A DNA stretch of 64,000 nt from Winogradskyella helgolandensis (GCF_013404085.1 NZ_JABFHO010000001.1:3049001-3113000), one strand, 5' to 3'. Positions 20,001-28,214 are shown, numbered from the stretch's first letter. Numbers and translations are program-made. Notes: generated from the letters alone by a model not told the origin.

Positions 20001-20613
20001 TGATAAAGGAAACGAATGGTACGAAGATGGTAAACTATTCAATAAGAAAAATACCTTCACCGATTTTATAGCCTGTGCAGACTACCTCATTGCAGAAAAT
20101 TATGCCGCCAAAGGTAGCATTGTAGCCCAAGGCGGAAGCGCTGGCGGTTTGCTCATGGGAGCCGTAATTAATGAGCGACCAGAACTTTTTAACACCGTTA
20201 TCTTAGACGTCCCCTTTGTAGATGTCATTAACACCATGTTAGATGAAAATCTACCGCTTACCGTTGGCGAATTTGAAGAATGGGGAAACCCAAAAGACAA
20301 AAAAGCTTACCAATACATCAAGTCGTACAGTCCTTATGATAACGTTAAAGCACAAGACTATCCTAATCTATTGTTTTTCACTGGTCTCAATGATACCAGA
20401 GTAGGGTATTGGGAACCAGCGAAAATGGTCGCAAAACTAAGAGCGACTAAAACAGATGATAACATCCTCTTACTAAAAACCGACTTTGCAAATGGTCATG
20501 GTGGCGGATCCGGACGCTTTGCTGGATTTAGAGATAGTGCTTATAAATTAGCCTTGATTTTTGAATTAGAGCGCTTAAGAAAGTTGAGTGAGTTAAAGGT
20601 GCCGAAACCTTAA
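17074..20613 (+). CDS. Fusion of a carboxypeptidase-regulatory-like surface protein with an S9A oligopeptidase
   Basis: A 1179-residue envelope protein. A signal peptide (1-19, ending AKA) precedes a CarboxypepD_reg-like beta sandwich (about 33-115, GTVVDKTDGTPLPYAYLKI). A region of about 370 residues normally found with it in stand-alone Bacteroidetes proteins follows, up to about residue 485. From M488 to the end the sequence is a full S9A prolyl oligopeptidase/oligopeptidase B-like protein: an N-terminal helix and beta-propeller, then an alpha/beta hydrolase with Ser1022 (QGGSAGG), Asp1107 (LNDTR) and His1142 (NGHGGG). All three catalytic residues are present. Internal Met488 at the junction looks like the ancestral start of the peptidase, so two complete genes appear to have fused in frame. 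The signal peptide implies export of a peptidase that is usually cytosolic or periplasmic. Confidence 0.88.
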   Translation: MPTKPLLLLLCLLMSFAKAQNNQTNTISSETIKGTVVDKTDGTPLPYAYLKIDKVGLGTVTEGDGKFQITIPKKYDTYTITISYLGFEDLKLNISDFKALNGTTFNMTPESVSLDEVFVEEKKEKLPSAKSLLRKVIKNIPSNYSNTPSLVTGYYRETMKENGEYIKYTDAACEYYEAPYRKKKYKWRDYQNPYDFSVSAGTFSYDASSLHRIHFHYKTLKDEQVNIIDSRSSASLSKREFHGNIEGGPLGLFGRNRVKYQESFLGKKATRDFNYTISEELDDSGNWVYVLEFQTKTTKDELDDLASPNSRSRKQWRKANNRKLLKGKIYINPENYAVVRYECMVPNELKEYFCGYKYNQVKHFDYKLDVRFKKEGATYYIDNVRHEDEFIYKDSTNQTTTYYSAISEFKTSKINTTNVKKFPKEDNFANTMSNHLYEFPLDYDTAYWQNYTLKNPVATIDATIRKDMEFEKPLEQQFRDKHIRNDAMPQPKANIISSSFKIHGETYTDNYAWLKDTKAPQHNQPIMEYLRKENKYTENYIIPLKKAQRIIYKNLVQTVEKNTSSLPVAKNGYSYYSSYTEDDEYPIYYRKSLAKDTLTEVLLDVNEMAKGKDYYTASPGSVSPNNQFITVYENTTGTDAYMLKIKDLNNKTFLNDSINSVGGTVWLDNTAFLYVDVEKGTYRSSQVKRHILGTHPNTDAIIYEEKDPKFSVSIGKSKSKDYIFLNTSSSTSSENWYLKTDNPMGEFKIIRPRETNHIYAIAHHKDLFYILTNKNALNYKIATVPVNDVESGTWTDIIPHQKGVLIQNFAVFDKFVVINEKENAQARLKIIDQTTQKSHIIKFKEDFYNIGMGYNPEFATDSLQFSYSSFETPTTTYKYHMATKKKRLVKQHSKPLTHPYYKYVVERKWVTAKDGQLIPLTLIRHKWRTNKGKNHKVYLTSYGSYGSGQGIPGGASVHQLVNAGYVYAIAHVRGGNDKGNEWYEDGKLFNKKNTFTDFIACADYLIAENYAAKGSIVAQGGSAGGLLMGAVINERPELFNTVILDVPFVDVINTMLDENLPLTVGEFEEWGNPKDKKAYQYIKSYSPYDNVKAQDYPNLLFFTGLNDTRVGYWEPAKMVAKLRATKTDDNILLLKTDFANGHGGGSGRFAGFRDSAYKLALIFELERLRKLSELKVPKP

Positions 20614-20628
20614 GAGTTTATAAAACCA

Positions 20629-21016
20629 GCCGTCAGTTCGCGTGACCCGACCTTTTCTGGTCGGGATGTATCGAGAACCTTCACGTCAGTTCGAGTGTTT
20701 CTTAATGAGAAGTACAACGAAGCATTAAGAAATGTATCGAGAACTCTCAATAACAAAATTTAGTAATCATTAAAGCCCCAACCGTCAGTTCAAGTGTCCC
20801 AATCATTTTTCGTCAGAATGTATCGAGAACCAAATAAATAGCATTTTTGAATTGCAATGTTGGAAGTATTAATGAAAATAGTATCACGAATGTAAATCTG
20901 TCATTCCTGCGAAGGCAGGAATCCACTATGTCAAATTAAAACCAATAACAAACACATCAAAACCGTTGACGTCAGTTCGAGTGTCCCGACTTTTTCGTCG
21001 GGATGTATCGAGAACC
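20629..21016 (+). repeat. Second cluster of palindromic interspersed repeats
   Basis: Between the S9A fusion and the defence island. Type 1 units lie at 20629-20678 (stem CCCGACC/GGTCGGG), 20782-20830 (decayed) and 20966-21016, with a type 2 unit at about 20684-20743 (CTTAATG/CATTAAG). They match the cluster upstream of the fusion gene, so this gene is bracketed by the family on both sides. Confidence 0.85.
20898..20930. repeat. Short palindromic repeat CATTCCTGCGAAGGCAGGAATCC
   Basis: A hairpin element with ATTCCTGC/GCAGGAAT arms around a GAAG centre. An essentially identical copy lies at 53421-53452 (TGTCATTCCTGCGAAGGCAG...ATCCACTAT in both). It fits a small dispersed palindromic element. 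Confidence 0.75.
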
Positions 21017-21179
21017 ATATAAAAATGTGGAAAGGCTTTTATATTGACTTATTTTCAATCGTTTACGGTTTCCCATAAAGTTACTTACTACAAATTATAT
21101 TATATTTGAATACTCCCCTTTATTAAAGTGCATAACTTACATATTGTCTAGAAAATGCCAGTTATCTGTATTCAAAATT

Positions 21180-23141
21180 ATGAGAGTATTATCAAAATCA
21201 AGATTCAAACTTGGGCTAGAATGTCCTAATAAACTTTTTTACACTGGTAATAAAGAATATGCTAATGTTAAAAATGAAGACACCTTTTTAGAAGCATTAG
21301 CTCAAGGCGGTTTTCAAGTTGAGGAACTTGCAAGGATGCATTTCCCAGGTGGCATACTGATAGATGAAGACACTTGGGAGTATGAAAAAGCATGGAATCT
21401 AACTCAAAATCTTTTAACACAAGAGAACATAATAATTTATGAAGCTGCCTTTTTATTTGAAGGATTATATATAAAAACAGATATTCTAGTAAAAAAAGGA
21501 GATGTTATTGAATTAATTGAAGTAAAGTCTAAATCATTTTTACCAGATGATGATTATCTATTTATTGGTAAAAGAGGAGGAATGGTCGGAGGTTGGAAAC
21601 CTTATTTATTTGATGTTGCATTTCAAAAGAATGTTATGCAACTATGTTATCCTAACTGGAAAATAAATTCTTTTATAATGATGGCTGATAAATCCAAAAC
21701 AGCAAGTATTGATGGATTAAACCAATCGTTTAGGATTACTAAAAAAGGAAATAATCGAACTGGTATAATTAACAAAATTGATAAAATAGAAGAAATAGGG
21801 AACTCAGTTTTAGGAAGAAAAAATGTTACACAAATTATAGATGAAATTGAGTCGAATAAATATCGGTACCACGCAAATTTAACCTTTCAAGAATCTATTG
21901 AATTATTCAAAGATTTGTATGTAAATAATACTTATGCTAATTGGCCAACTTCATATAGTTCTTGCAAGAAATGTGAGTTTAAATTAACCTATAAATCTGA
22001 TACTAATTTAAAGTCAGGCTTCAAAGAATGTTTTTTTAAACAACATAAATGGGAGGAAAATGAATTCAATCAACCTAATATTTTTGATATTTATGATTTC
22101 AGAAAAGGCAATAAACTCTTTCAAGAAGGTATTATTTTTAAAAAGGATTTGACAGAGGACAACATAGATTTAAAGATAGAAGTTGAAAAACTTACAACTT
22201 CGAACAGACAATGGCTGCAAATAGAAAAGGAAATAAATAGCGATTCTGCAATATATGTAGATAAGGAAGGGCTAAAATGTGAATTTGAAAAGTGGGTATA
22301 TCCTTTGCATTTTATTGATTTTGAAACGAGCATGTCCGCATTGCCATTTAATAAAGGACTGAAGCCATATGAACAAGTAGCATTCCAATTTTCTCACCAT
22401 ATTTATTATGAAAATGGTAAAATTGAACATGCTAATGAATATATAAATAATACAATTGGTGAGTTCCCTAACTATAAATTTATTAGAGAATTAAGGAATG
22501 CCTTGAGTAGTGATAAAGGTACCATTTTTAGATACTCTCATCATGAAAATACAATTTTGAATGCTATTTATATACAGTTATTAGCTTCCAATGAAGATGA
22601 TAAGGAAGATTTAATGAATTTCATTAAAACAATTTCACATTCCAAAAGAGACAGTGTAATTAAATGGACTGGAGAAAGAGATATGGTGGATTTATGGGAT
22701 ATTGAAAAACGTTATTATTACAATCCTCTAACAAAAGGTTCTAATTCTTTAAAAGATGTTTTGCCAGCTTCAATCAATTCTAGTCCTTTTTTATTAAATA
22801 AGTATTCTCAACCTATAGGTCAAATAAATTTAACTAGTAAAAACTTTACTGATGACCATGTTTGGCTAAAGCAAGAAAAGGAGAAGATATTGAACCCATA
22901 CAAATTACTACCTCCGGTTTTTGAAAACTGGACTGAAGAAGAAATTGAGAATACTCTTTCTGAAATTGATGGAATAGCTGATGGTGGTACAGCAATGACC
23001 ACATATAGCAAGATGCAATATACAGATATGACTCAAATAGAAATCGACGAATTGAGTGCTGCTTTATTAAAATATTGTGAGTTGGATACTTTAGCTATGG
23101 TAATGGTTTATGAACACTTTAAAGAATTAGTTTATGCCTAG
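21180..23141 (+). CDS. DUF2779 protein: Cas4-like and DEDD-exonuclease-like domains
   Basis: 653 residues if begun at ATG 21180 (MRVLSKSRFKLGLECPNKLF); an earlier ATG at 21144 adds 12 residues that look non-conserved. The N-terminal half resembles Cas4/RecB-type nucleases: an early ECPNKL cysteine, the PD-(D/E)XK core TDILVKKGD ... ELIEVKSKS, and a later cysteine group (SCKKCEFKLTY ... ECFFKQHKW) suggesting an Fe-S or Zn cluster. The C-terminal half starts with HFIDFETSMSALPFNKG and contains RYSHHENTILNA and a final CELDTLAMV, resembling a DEDD RNase H-like exonuclease. It overlaps the WYL gene by 8 bp and lies in AT-rich DNA beside a CBASS-like operon. The role is inferred to be phage-DNA or RNA processing. 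Confidence 0.8.
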   Translation: MRVLSKSRFKLGLECPNKLFYTGNKEYANVKNEDTFLEALAQGGFQVEELARMHFPGGILIDEDTWEYEKAWNLTQNLLTQENIIIYEAAFLFEGLYIKTDILVKKGDVIELIEVKSKSFLPDDDYLFIGKRGGMVGGWKPYLFDVAFQKNVMQLCYPNWKINSFIMMADKSKTASIDGLNQSFRITKKGNNRTGIINKIDKIEEIGNSVLGRKNVTQIIDEIESNKYRYHANLTFQESIELFKDLYVNNTYANWPTSYSSCKKCEFKLTYKSDTNLKSGFKECFFKQHKWEENEFNQPNIFDIYDFRKGNKLFQEGIIFKKDLTEDNIDLKIEVEKLTTSNRQWLQIEKEINSDSAIYVDKEGLKCEFEKWVYPLHFIDFETSMSALPFNKGLKPYEQVAFQFSHHIYYENGKIEHANEYINNTIGEFPNYKFIRELRNALSSDKGTIFRYSHHENTILNAIYIQLLASNEDDKEDLMNFIKTISHSKRDSVIKWTGERDMVDLWDIEKRYYYNPLTKGSNSLKDVLPASINSSPFLLNKYSQPIGQINLTSKNFTDDHVWLKQEKEKILNPYKLLPPVFENWTEEEIENTLSEIDGIADGGTAMTTYSKMQYTDMTQIEIDELSAALLKYCELDTLAMVMVYEHFKELVYA

Positions 23142-24123
23142 AAATAAAAATGCTTATATAAGACATCGACTTATTGATAGCCTATTAAGAGATAAGGATT
23201 ATGTTAAGACTAATGACATAATTGATAGACTTTATGAAAGACACGATATTTCAGTTGGATCTACTACAATTAATAAAGATATAAGAGATATGCAATTGGA
23301 ATTACATGCACCAATCAAATATTCTAATCAAAAAAAAGCATATTATTATCCAGATGATGTCGACGATATATTTCCAGCTATAGAATTAAAAAGTGATGAA
23401 CTAAACGCTTTATTATTTTATACAAAGAATATAGCACATTATAAAGATATAGGAATTTTTAAGGATTTCACAAATGCAATAGATAAGGTCATAGATGCAG
23501 TTAAGATTGAAGCTAGTCAACAAAAGGCATCTAAGAGAATAATTATACAACCTGAAAACTTTCCCAAATTTCAAGGAAGTGAATTAATCCCAGAAATTAT
23601 AGCTGGTTTTGACACTAATTTTAAATTCAATTTTGATTATAAAAAGCATAATTCAGAAGAAATAAAGAATCATACAGTAACCCCCATTTTATTAAAGGAG
23701 TATGACCACTTGTGGTACTTAATAGGTAAAATAGAAGGAAAAGAATTTGTAACAATTTTTGCCCTTGATAGAATAATAAATTTTGAATTGACTGACGTCG
23801 ATTGTGAAGAAATAACAGGCTTTGATTCTGATAAATACTTTAATCATGCCTTTGGTATTTCAGTACCTGACGGAGAAGTGGAGGATGTTATATTGGAATT
23901 TGATGCTTGGAGAGGCAAATACTTGCTTTCATCCCCAATTCATAAATCACAAGAATTAATAAAAGAAGAAAACGGTAAATTGACTTTTTCTTTTAAAGTA
24001 GTTCCATTTCATGAATTACACTCCAAGATATTAAGCTATGGAAGCTCTGTTAAGGTTTTAGAACCTGAAAGTCTTCGTTCAAAAATCAAAGAAATGCTTA
24101 ATAATACCCTTGAAAAATATTAA
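23134..24123 (+). CDS. WYL-domain transcriptional regulator
   Basis: 329-residue regulator. The N-terminal winged helix (about 1-65) includes NDIIDRLYERHDISVGSTTI and NKDIRDM. A middle section, then a WYL ligand domain (about 140-235, with LLKEYDHLWYLIGKIEG and FALDRIINFEL), and a C-terminal WCX-like extension (about 245-325) follow. WYL proteins of this build bind nucleic acid or nucleotide ligands and often repress anti-phage loci. The gene overlaps the DUF2779 gene, so the two are translated as a pair. It ends 103 bp before the CD-NTase operon, which makes it the natural candidate to regulate that operon too. No other regulator is present in the island. Confidence 0.82.
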   Translation: MPRNKNAYIRHRLIDSLLRDKDYVKTNDIIDRLYERHDISVGSTTINKDIRDMQLELHAPIKYSNQKKAYYYPDDVDDIFPAIELKSDELNALLFYTKNIAHYKDIGIFKDFTNAIDKVIDAVKIEASQQKASKRIIIQPENFPKFQGSELIPEIIAGFDTNFKFNFDYKKHNSEEIKNHTVTPILLKEYDHLWYLIGKIEGKEFVTIFALDRIINFELTDVDCEEITGFDSDKYFNHAFGISVPDGEVEDVILEFDAWRGKYLLSSPIHKSQELIKEENGKLTFSFKVVPFHELHSKILSYGSSVKVLEPESLRSKIKEMLNNTLEKY

Positions 24124-24145
24124 AATTTGAATTGTTTTTTTATCA

Positions 24146-24208
24146 CGCAAATAGAGTGCGCTATGTGGTTGTTTATTTGTAACGTTAAATAGTTTGAATT
24201 TACAAACT
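24146..24208. promoter_or_regulatory. Inverted repeats ahead of the CBASS-like operon
   Basis: The 103 bp between the WYL gene and the CD-NTase ATG hold two small palindromes: CGCA-N7-TGCG (24146-24160) and AGTTTG-N6-CAAACT (24191-24208). Either could be an operator for the WYL protein. I find no clean -33/-7 promoter pair here, so the operon may also be read through from the DUF2779 promoter. Confidence 0.35.
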
Positions 24209-24226
24209 ATAAAAAAAACGATAATT

Positions 24227-25240
24227 ATGGCAACAAACAAAAACGAACATCTTAAAAAGGTACTTGATACTCACGATATAAATAAAGTAGAACATTTAAT
24301 TAAGTTCATTGAAAAGAAAAATAAAGTTAAAGATGCTTTAAACAAAAAGTTTTCAGACCAAAAAGCTTCTAATTCTATAGATTCAGGATCGTATGCAAAG
24401 AACACAGCTATTAATACAAAATTTGATATAGATTGCTGTATTCCGTTTAAAAAGAAAACACCTGGAAACAATGATGAAAAAGGTTTTGAAAGTTTAAGTG
24501 AAATGTTTGATGAAGTATATAAATATTTAAAAAATGAATATACTGAAGAAGATAATGATTTAAGTAAAGACAATGTAAGGAAACAAAAGGTATCAATAGG
24601 TTTGAAATTTGATATTGATGGAGAAGAGTTTGATATGGATGTTGTTCCTGGAAGAGAGAGACCAAACAATAATGATTATAATGACAGCAATACTGATTTA
24701 AGTTTATATATAAATCCTTCTAACAGATCAAAAAAAGAGGAGGATGAAGGCAAAACTAGAATAAAAACAAACATTAAAACTCACATTGGGTTATTAAATG
24801 GAGCAGATAGAACTCACGAAAGAAAAGTAACAAAACTTCTCAAAGTTTGGAAGACTGAACGAAAAAACAAAAATGGAGGTAAACTTATAAAATCATTTAT
24901 GATGGAACTCTATACTAAAGAAGCTTTTGATAATACAGATGAGATACCAAGTGGACTTTGGGAAAAAACTAAGTTGGTTATGAATCATATCATTGATAAT
25001 ATTGAAACAACTGATTTAGTAGATCCTGCAAATTCAAGTAATATTATTTCAGATTCAATGAGTGATACAGCTAAGACTCAAACTAAACGTGACATGAAAA
25101 ACACGCTTAAAGATATAGAGAACGATTCTGATAAAATAAAAGAATATTTCCCAATAAATGATGAGTTCGATAATGAAGATAACTCAAATTCTAATAGTTC
25201 TTCTAAGGCTTCAGTTTTAAGTACAAGTAAATTCGGATAG
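24227..25240 (+). CDS. CD-NTase (cGAS/DncV-like nucleotidyltransferase), CBASS cyclase
   Basis: Predicted synthase of a cyclic oligonucleotide signal. Begun at ATG 24227 it has 337 residues; a TTG at 24194 in the same frame is less likely. The pol-beta active site is intact: G54-S55 (SGSYAKNTAINTKFDID), D67 and D69, and third carboxylate D138 (EFDMDVVPG). A helical C-terminal domain (about 180-305) follows with the conserved RKQKVSIGL and KVWKTERK segments. The last 30 or so residues are a disordered Asn/Ser-rich tail ending Lys-Phe-Gly. A C-terminal Gly or Ala is what Cap2-type E1 enzymes activate in type II CBASS, and the next gene encodes an E2-E1-JAB protein. The nucleotide product cannot be predicted. 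Confidence 0.87.
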   Translation: MATNKNEHLKKVLDTHDINKVEHLIKFIEKKNKVKDALNKKFSDQKASNSIDSGSYAKNTAINTKFDIDCCIPFKKKTPGNNDEKGFESLSEMFDEVYKYLKNEYTEEDNDLSKDNVRKQKVSIGLKFDIDGEEFDMDVVPGRERPNNNDYNDSNTDLSLYINPSNRSKKEEDEGKTRIKTNIKTHIGLLNGADRTHERKVTKLLKVWKTERKNKNGGKLIKSFMMELYTKEAFDNTDEIPSGLWEKTKLVMNHIIDNIETTDLVDPANSSNIISDSMSDTAKTQTKRDMKNTLKDIENDSDKIKEYFPINDEFDNEDNSNSNSSSKASVLSTSKFG

Positions 25241-25241
25241 T

Positions 25242-27383
25242 TTGAAAGAAGAGGATAACACAATAAGAAAAATATACAGTCTATTAAAAAAAGATAAAGA
25301 TTTAGTAATTGTTGATACGATTAAAAAAGTGAATAACTATTATAAAGGTAAAATTGAGGTAAACTATCTAAATGAAAAGTTGAGCTTTAATTTTGCTATT
25401 CCTAACAACTATCCTTTAACTCATCCAAATTCTGATAACATATCTATTATTTTCAAAAACAGGGATTATATAGGCCTTTCTCATATAAACCCTGATGGCT
25501 CAGTATGTTTTCATCCTAATAAAGATGATAATTTTGATAGGAAACTTCTTTATGAGATTAAATGCTTAAAACAGTGGATTAAAGACTATTACATTTACAA
25601 AAAAGAAGATGATAATTACTCTTACTTAATTCATGATACAGAAAGTGATCGTATTGACAAACTATACATTACTAATACAGTTAACAATTTTCGTAAAAAT
25701 ACGTTTGGTACATTTAGATACTCCATATTCTCAGACGAGAGATTTGGAACTGAAAAATTCGCTATAAAGAAATTATTCAGGTTAGGTTTTGAAGATGGTA
25801 AAAATGATACTTGGTCGCATACTTTTGTTGAAGAATTAAAAAGTAAAACCTACAAAAAAGGATTGTATTATTTTATTGAAGAAGAACCTTTAAGAAAGAA
25901 TAATGTTGGAAGAAAAGGTATAGAAAATTGGAACGAACTAAAAGATTATCTGTCAGATGAATTTATTGAGTATTTATATAAAGGCTTAAAAAGAGAATTT
26001 AATAATAATTACTATCACGAAAACAGCTTATTCTTAATAATTGGATATAAAATCCCTAATAATGAAACTTATGAAGAGCATTGGGATTTAATAAGGATAC
26101 CAAAAAAAAATATTCCTATTGATTATAATAGAATACCTAAAAACGAACAACAGAATTCAAACAAAAGATTTAAGCATACCCTAAAAAGAAATAAAATCAA
26201 TTGGGGAACAACTGAAAACATTGATTATAGTCGATTTTTTGGTCGAGGAAAATTAGATAACAAAATCACAAGCTCAAATATTTTAATTATTGGTTGTGGT
26301 GCTTTAGGAAGTTCATTAGCAGAAATATTGGTAAGAGGAGGTGCAAAGAATATAGTTCTTGAAGATTTTGATACCATTAAAGGTGGTAATTTATGTAGAG
26401 CAAATTATGATTTAAATGATATGGTCTTTCATAAAACTAATAGTTTAACTAAAAGACTAAAAGCTATATCTCCTTTTGTAAATATAAAAACAATATCTGT
26501 TAAACTTAACAATTATGATATTGAAAAAATAAAAGAGGTTTTTAATAATAATGTTGATATTATTTTTGATTGTTCTACAGATACAGAAGTTACATATATA
26601 ATTGATAAACTCAATTTTAGTGGAAAAACATTTAGTCTTGCCATAACTAATAATGCAAAATCATTTGTTTCAATAACAGGTAAAAATTTAACAAAACAAG
26701 CTAAAACTATTTTTGAATTTGTCGAAAATGAAGAGCCTTCTTATTTTGAAGGAACAGGATGTGGATATCCAACTTTTGAGGCTAATTATAATGACATAAA
26801 TGCCTTACTGAATGTTGGTGTAAAAGTTATAAATAATAATTATTCCAAAAGAATAGAACATGCGTCCTTTATTATTCAACCAGATTTTGGAGATGAATTA
26901 ATAATAGATATTAAAGAGTATGAATATTATATTCTTAATAATATTAATAGTGCTATACACATATCTAAAAGTGTTTTAAAGAGAATAGAAGAAGAAACCA
27001 AGTTTCACTATCCAAAAGAGTTTGGAGGAGTTTTTATAGGTTATAAGTCAGATTTACACTTTATAATTACTGATATATTAATACCTGATCATTATAAAAA
27101 TGGGCAAACTATTTTTATTAGAGAACCAGGAACTTTAAACGAAAGGTTGAGTGAAATTCATAAAATGACTAATGGTGAAATTGAATATTTAGGAGAATGG
27201 CATTCTCATCCTAATGGGCCAACAACTCCTAGTCGAACAGATATAAATGCGATGCAAGAAATTGCTAAGGATAAAAACATAAATATTGATAAACCTCTAT
27301 TAATGATTGCAGAGGTTGACAATATCTCTTTTGGTAAAGATTTATATATATATGATAATAAAAATTTAAAAAAATATGAGTGA
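25242..27383 (+). CDS. E2-E1-JAB triple fusion (Cap2 plus Cap3-like)
   Basis: A 713-residue ubiquitin-like conjugation machine in one chain. Residues about 1-130 resemble an E2 with C89 in NPDGSVCFHP. A linker of about 200 residues follows. The E1/ThiF adenylation domain (about 335-560) has the nucleotide loop GCGALG at 351-356 and candidate catalytic C507 in GTGCGYP. A C-terminal JAB/JAMM protease (about 575-713) has E593 and H654-S-H656-x10-D667 (WHSHPNGPTTPSRTD), a complete zinc site. In type II CBASS these activities are normally split between Cap2 (E2-E1) and Cap3 (JAB). The start is TTG one base after the CD-NTase stop, so translation is coupled. It overlaps the next gene by 8 bp. Confidence 0.85.
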   Translation: MKEEDNTIRKIYSLLKKDKDLVIVDTIKKVNNYYKGKIEVNYLNEKLSFNFAIPNNYPLTHPNSDNISIIFKNRDYIGLSHINPDGSVCFHPNKDDNFDRKLLYEIKCLKQWIKDYYIYKKEDDNYSYLIHDTESDRIDKLYITNTVNNFRKNTFGTFRYSIFSDERFGTEKFAIKKLFRLGFEDGKNDTWSHTFVEELKSKTYKKGLYYFIEEEPLRKNNVGRKGIENWNELKDYLSDEFIEYLYKGLKREFNNNYYHENSLFLIIGYKIPNNETYEEHWDLIRIPKKNIPIDYNRIPKNEQQNSNKRFKHTLKRNKINWGTTENIDYSRFFGRGKLDNKITSSNILIIGCGALGSSLAEILVRGGAKNIVLEDFDTIKGGNLCRANYDLNDMVFHKTNSLTKRLKAISPFVNIKTISVKLNNYDIEKIKEVFNNNVDIIFDCSTDTEVTYIIDKLNFSGKTFSLAITNNAKSFVSITGKNLTKQAKTIFEFVENEEPSYFEGTGCGYPTFEANYNDINALLNVGVKVINNNYSKRIEHASFIIQPDFGDELIIDIKEYEYYILNNINSAIHISKSVLKRIEEETKFHYPKEFGGVFIGYKSDLHFIITDILIPDHYKNGQTIFIREPGTLNERLSEIHKMTNGEIEYLGEWHSHPNGPTTPSRTDINAMQEIAKDKNINIDKPLLMIAEVDNISFGKDLYIYDNKNLKKYE

Positions 27384-28209
27384 TAAAATTAATTTAAGGA
27401 AATTATTTGGAGGCTTACAAGCACAAATGATTGCCCAATTAAATACTAATAGAGAATTTATAGAACATCCTGGTTCTAAAGGAGATTCTTTAGAAAATAC
27501 TTGGATTGAATGGTTAAGAACATATTTACCTAATAGATACTGTGTTGATAAAGCTATTGTTATAGATTCAAAAGGACAATTAAGTCATCAAATTGATTTA
27601 GTGATTTATGACCAAACATATACACCTTTTGTTTTTAAGCAAAATGGGATTTTTTATATACCAGCAGAAGGAGTCTATGCTGTTTTCGAAGTAAAGCCAG
27701 ATCTTGATAAGGGCAATATAATTTATGCAGGAGATAAAATCGAAAGCGTTAGAAAATTACAAAGGACATCAACAAAAATAATTGATAGAGGTAGACCTTT
27801 TAATCCAAGAGCTTTAACTAAAATCTTAGGTGGTATCTTGACTATAGAAACTGAAATAAAAGAACCTACTATTGAAAAGCATTTAAAAAGTTTGAAAGGT
27901 CTCAAATCTATTGACATTGGATGTGCTGTGAAAGACAAAAGTTTTTATGTTAATTATAACAAAGATGATAGCATTTTTAATCTTGATAAAGATGCAAACT
28001 TAACTTTTAAAGAGCATAATGATTTAATAACAAAATTTTACGAAAATAGAAATGTAAATAACATAGAATTCAGTAAAAAAAACAATTCCTTAGTTACATT
28101 TTTTTTACAGCTAACAAGATATTTACAACAAAGTATTGGAACAGTCGCTGCTATTGATTTATCTGAATATGCAAAAGCTATTAATTTTGATATTGATGAA
28201 GAAATTTAA
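27376..28209 (+). CDS. DUF6602-like protein, predicted PD-(D/E)XK nuclease
   Basis: 277 residues. The N-terminal half carries the pattern seen in restriction-endonuclease-like folds: GDSLENTWIEWL with E40, then LSHQIDLVIYD with D74, then a beta strand AVFEVKPD giving E105-x-K107. The spacing D74/E105-x-K107 is the canonical PD-(D/E)XK arrangement. The C-terminal half (about 165-277) is helical with no recognised motif. The gene overlaps the E2-E1-JAB gene by 8 bp and is 5 bp before the next gene, so it is an integral operon member. In a CBASS setting it is the best candidate for a soluble DNA-degrading effector, although DUF6602 itself has no established activity to my knowledge. Confidence 0.7.
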   Translation: MSDKINLRKLFGGLQAQMIAQLNTNREFIEHPGSKGDSLENTWIEWLRTYLPNRYCVDKAIVIDSKGQLSHQIDLVIYDQTYTPFVFKQNGIFYIPAEGVYAVFEVKPDLDKGNIIYAGDKIESVRKLQRTSTKIIDRGRPFNPRALTKILGGILTIETEIKEPTIEKHLKSLKGLKSIDIGCAVKDKSFYVNYNKDDSIFNLDKDANLTFKEHNDLITKFYENRNVNNIEFSKKNNSLVTFFLQLTRYLQQSIGTVAAIDLSEYAKAINFDIDEEI

Positions 28210-28214
28210 AGATA

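Noticed and set aside
21144..21179. Extra 12 N-terminal codons on the DUF2779 gene
   Set aside because: The family-like sequence begins at MRVLSKSRFKLGLECP, so the start at 21180 is preferred.
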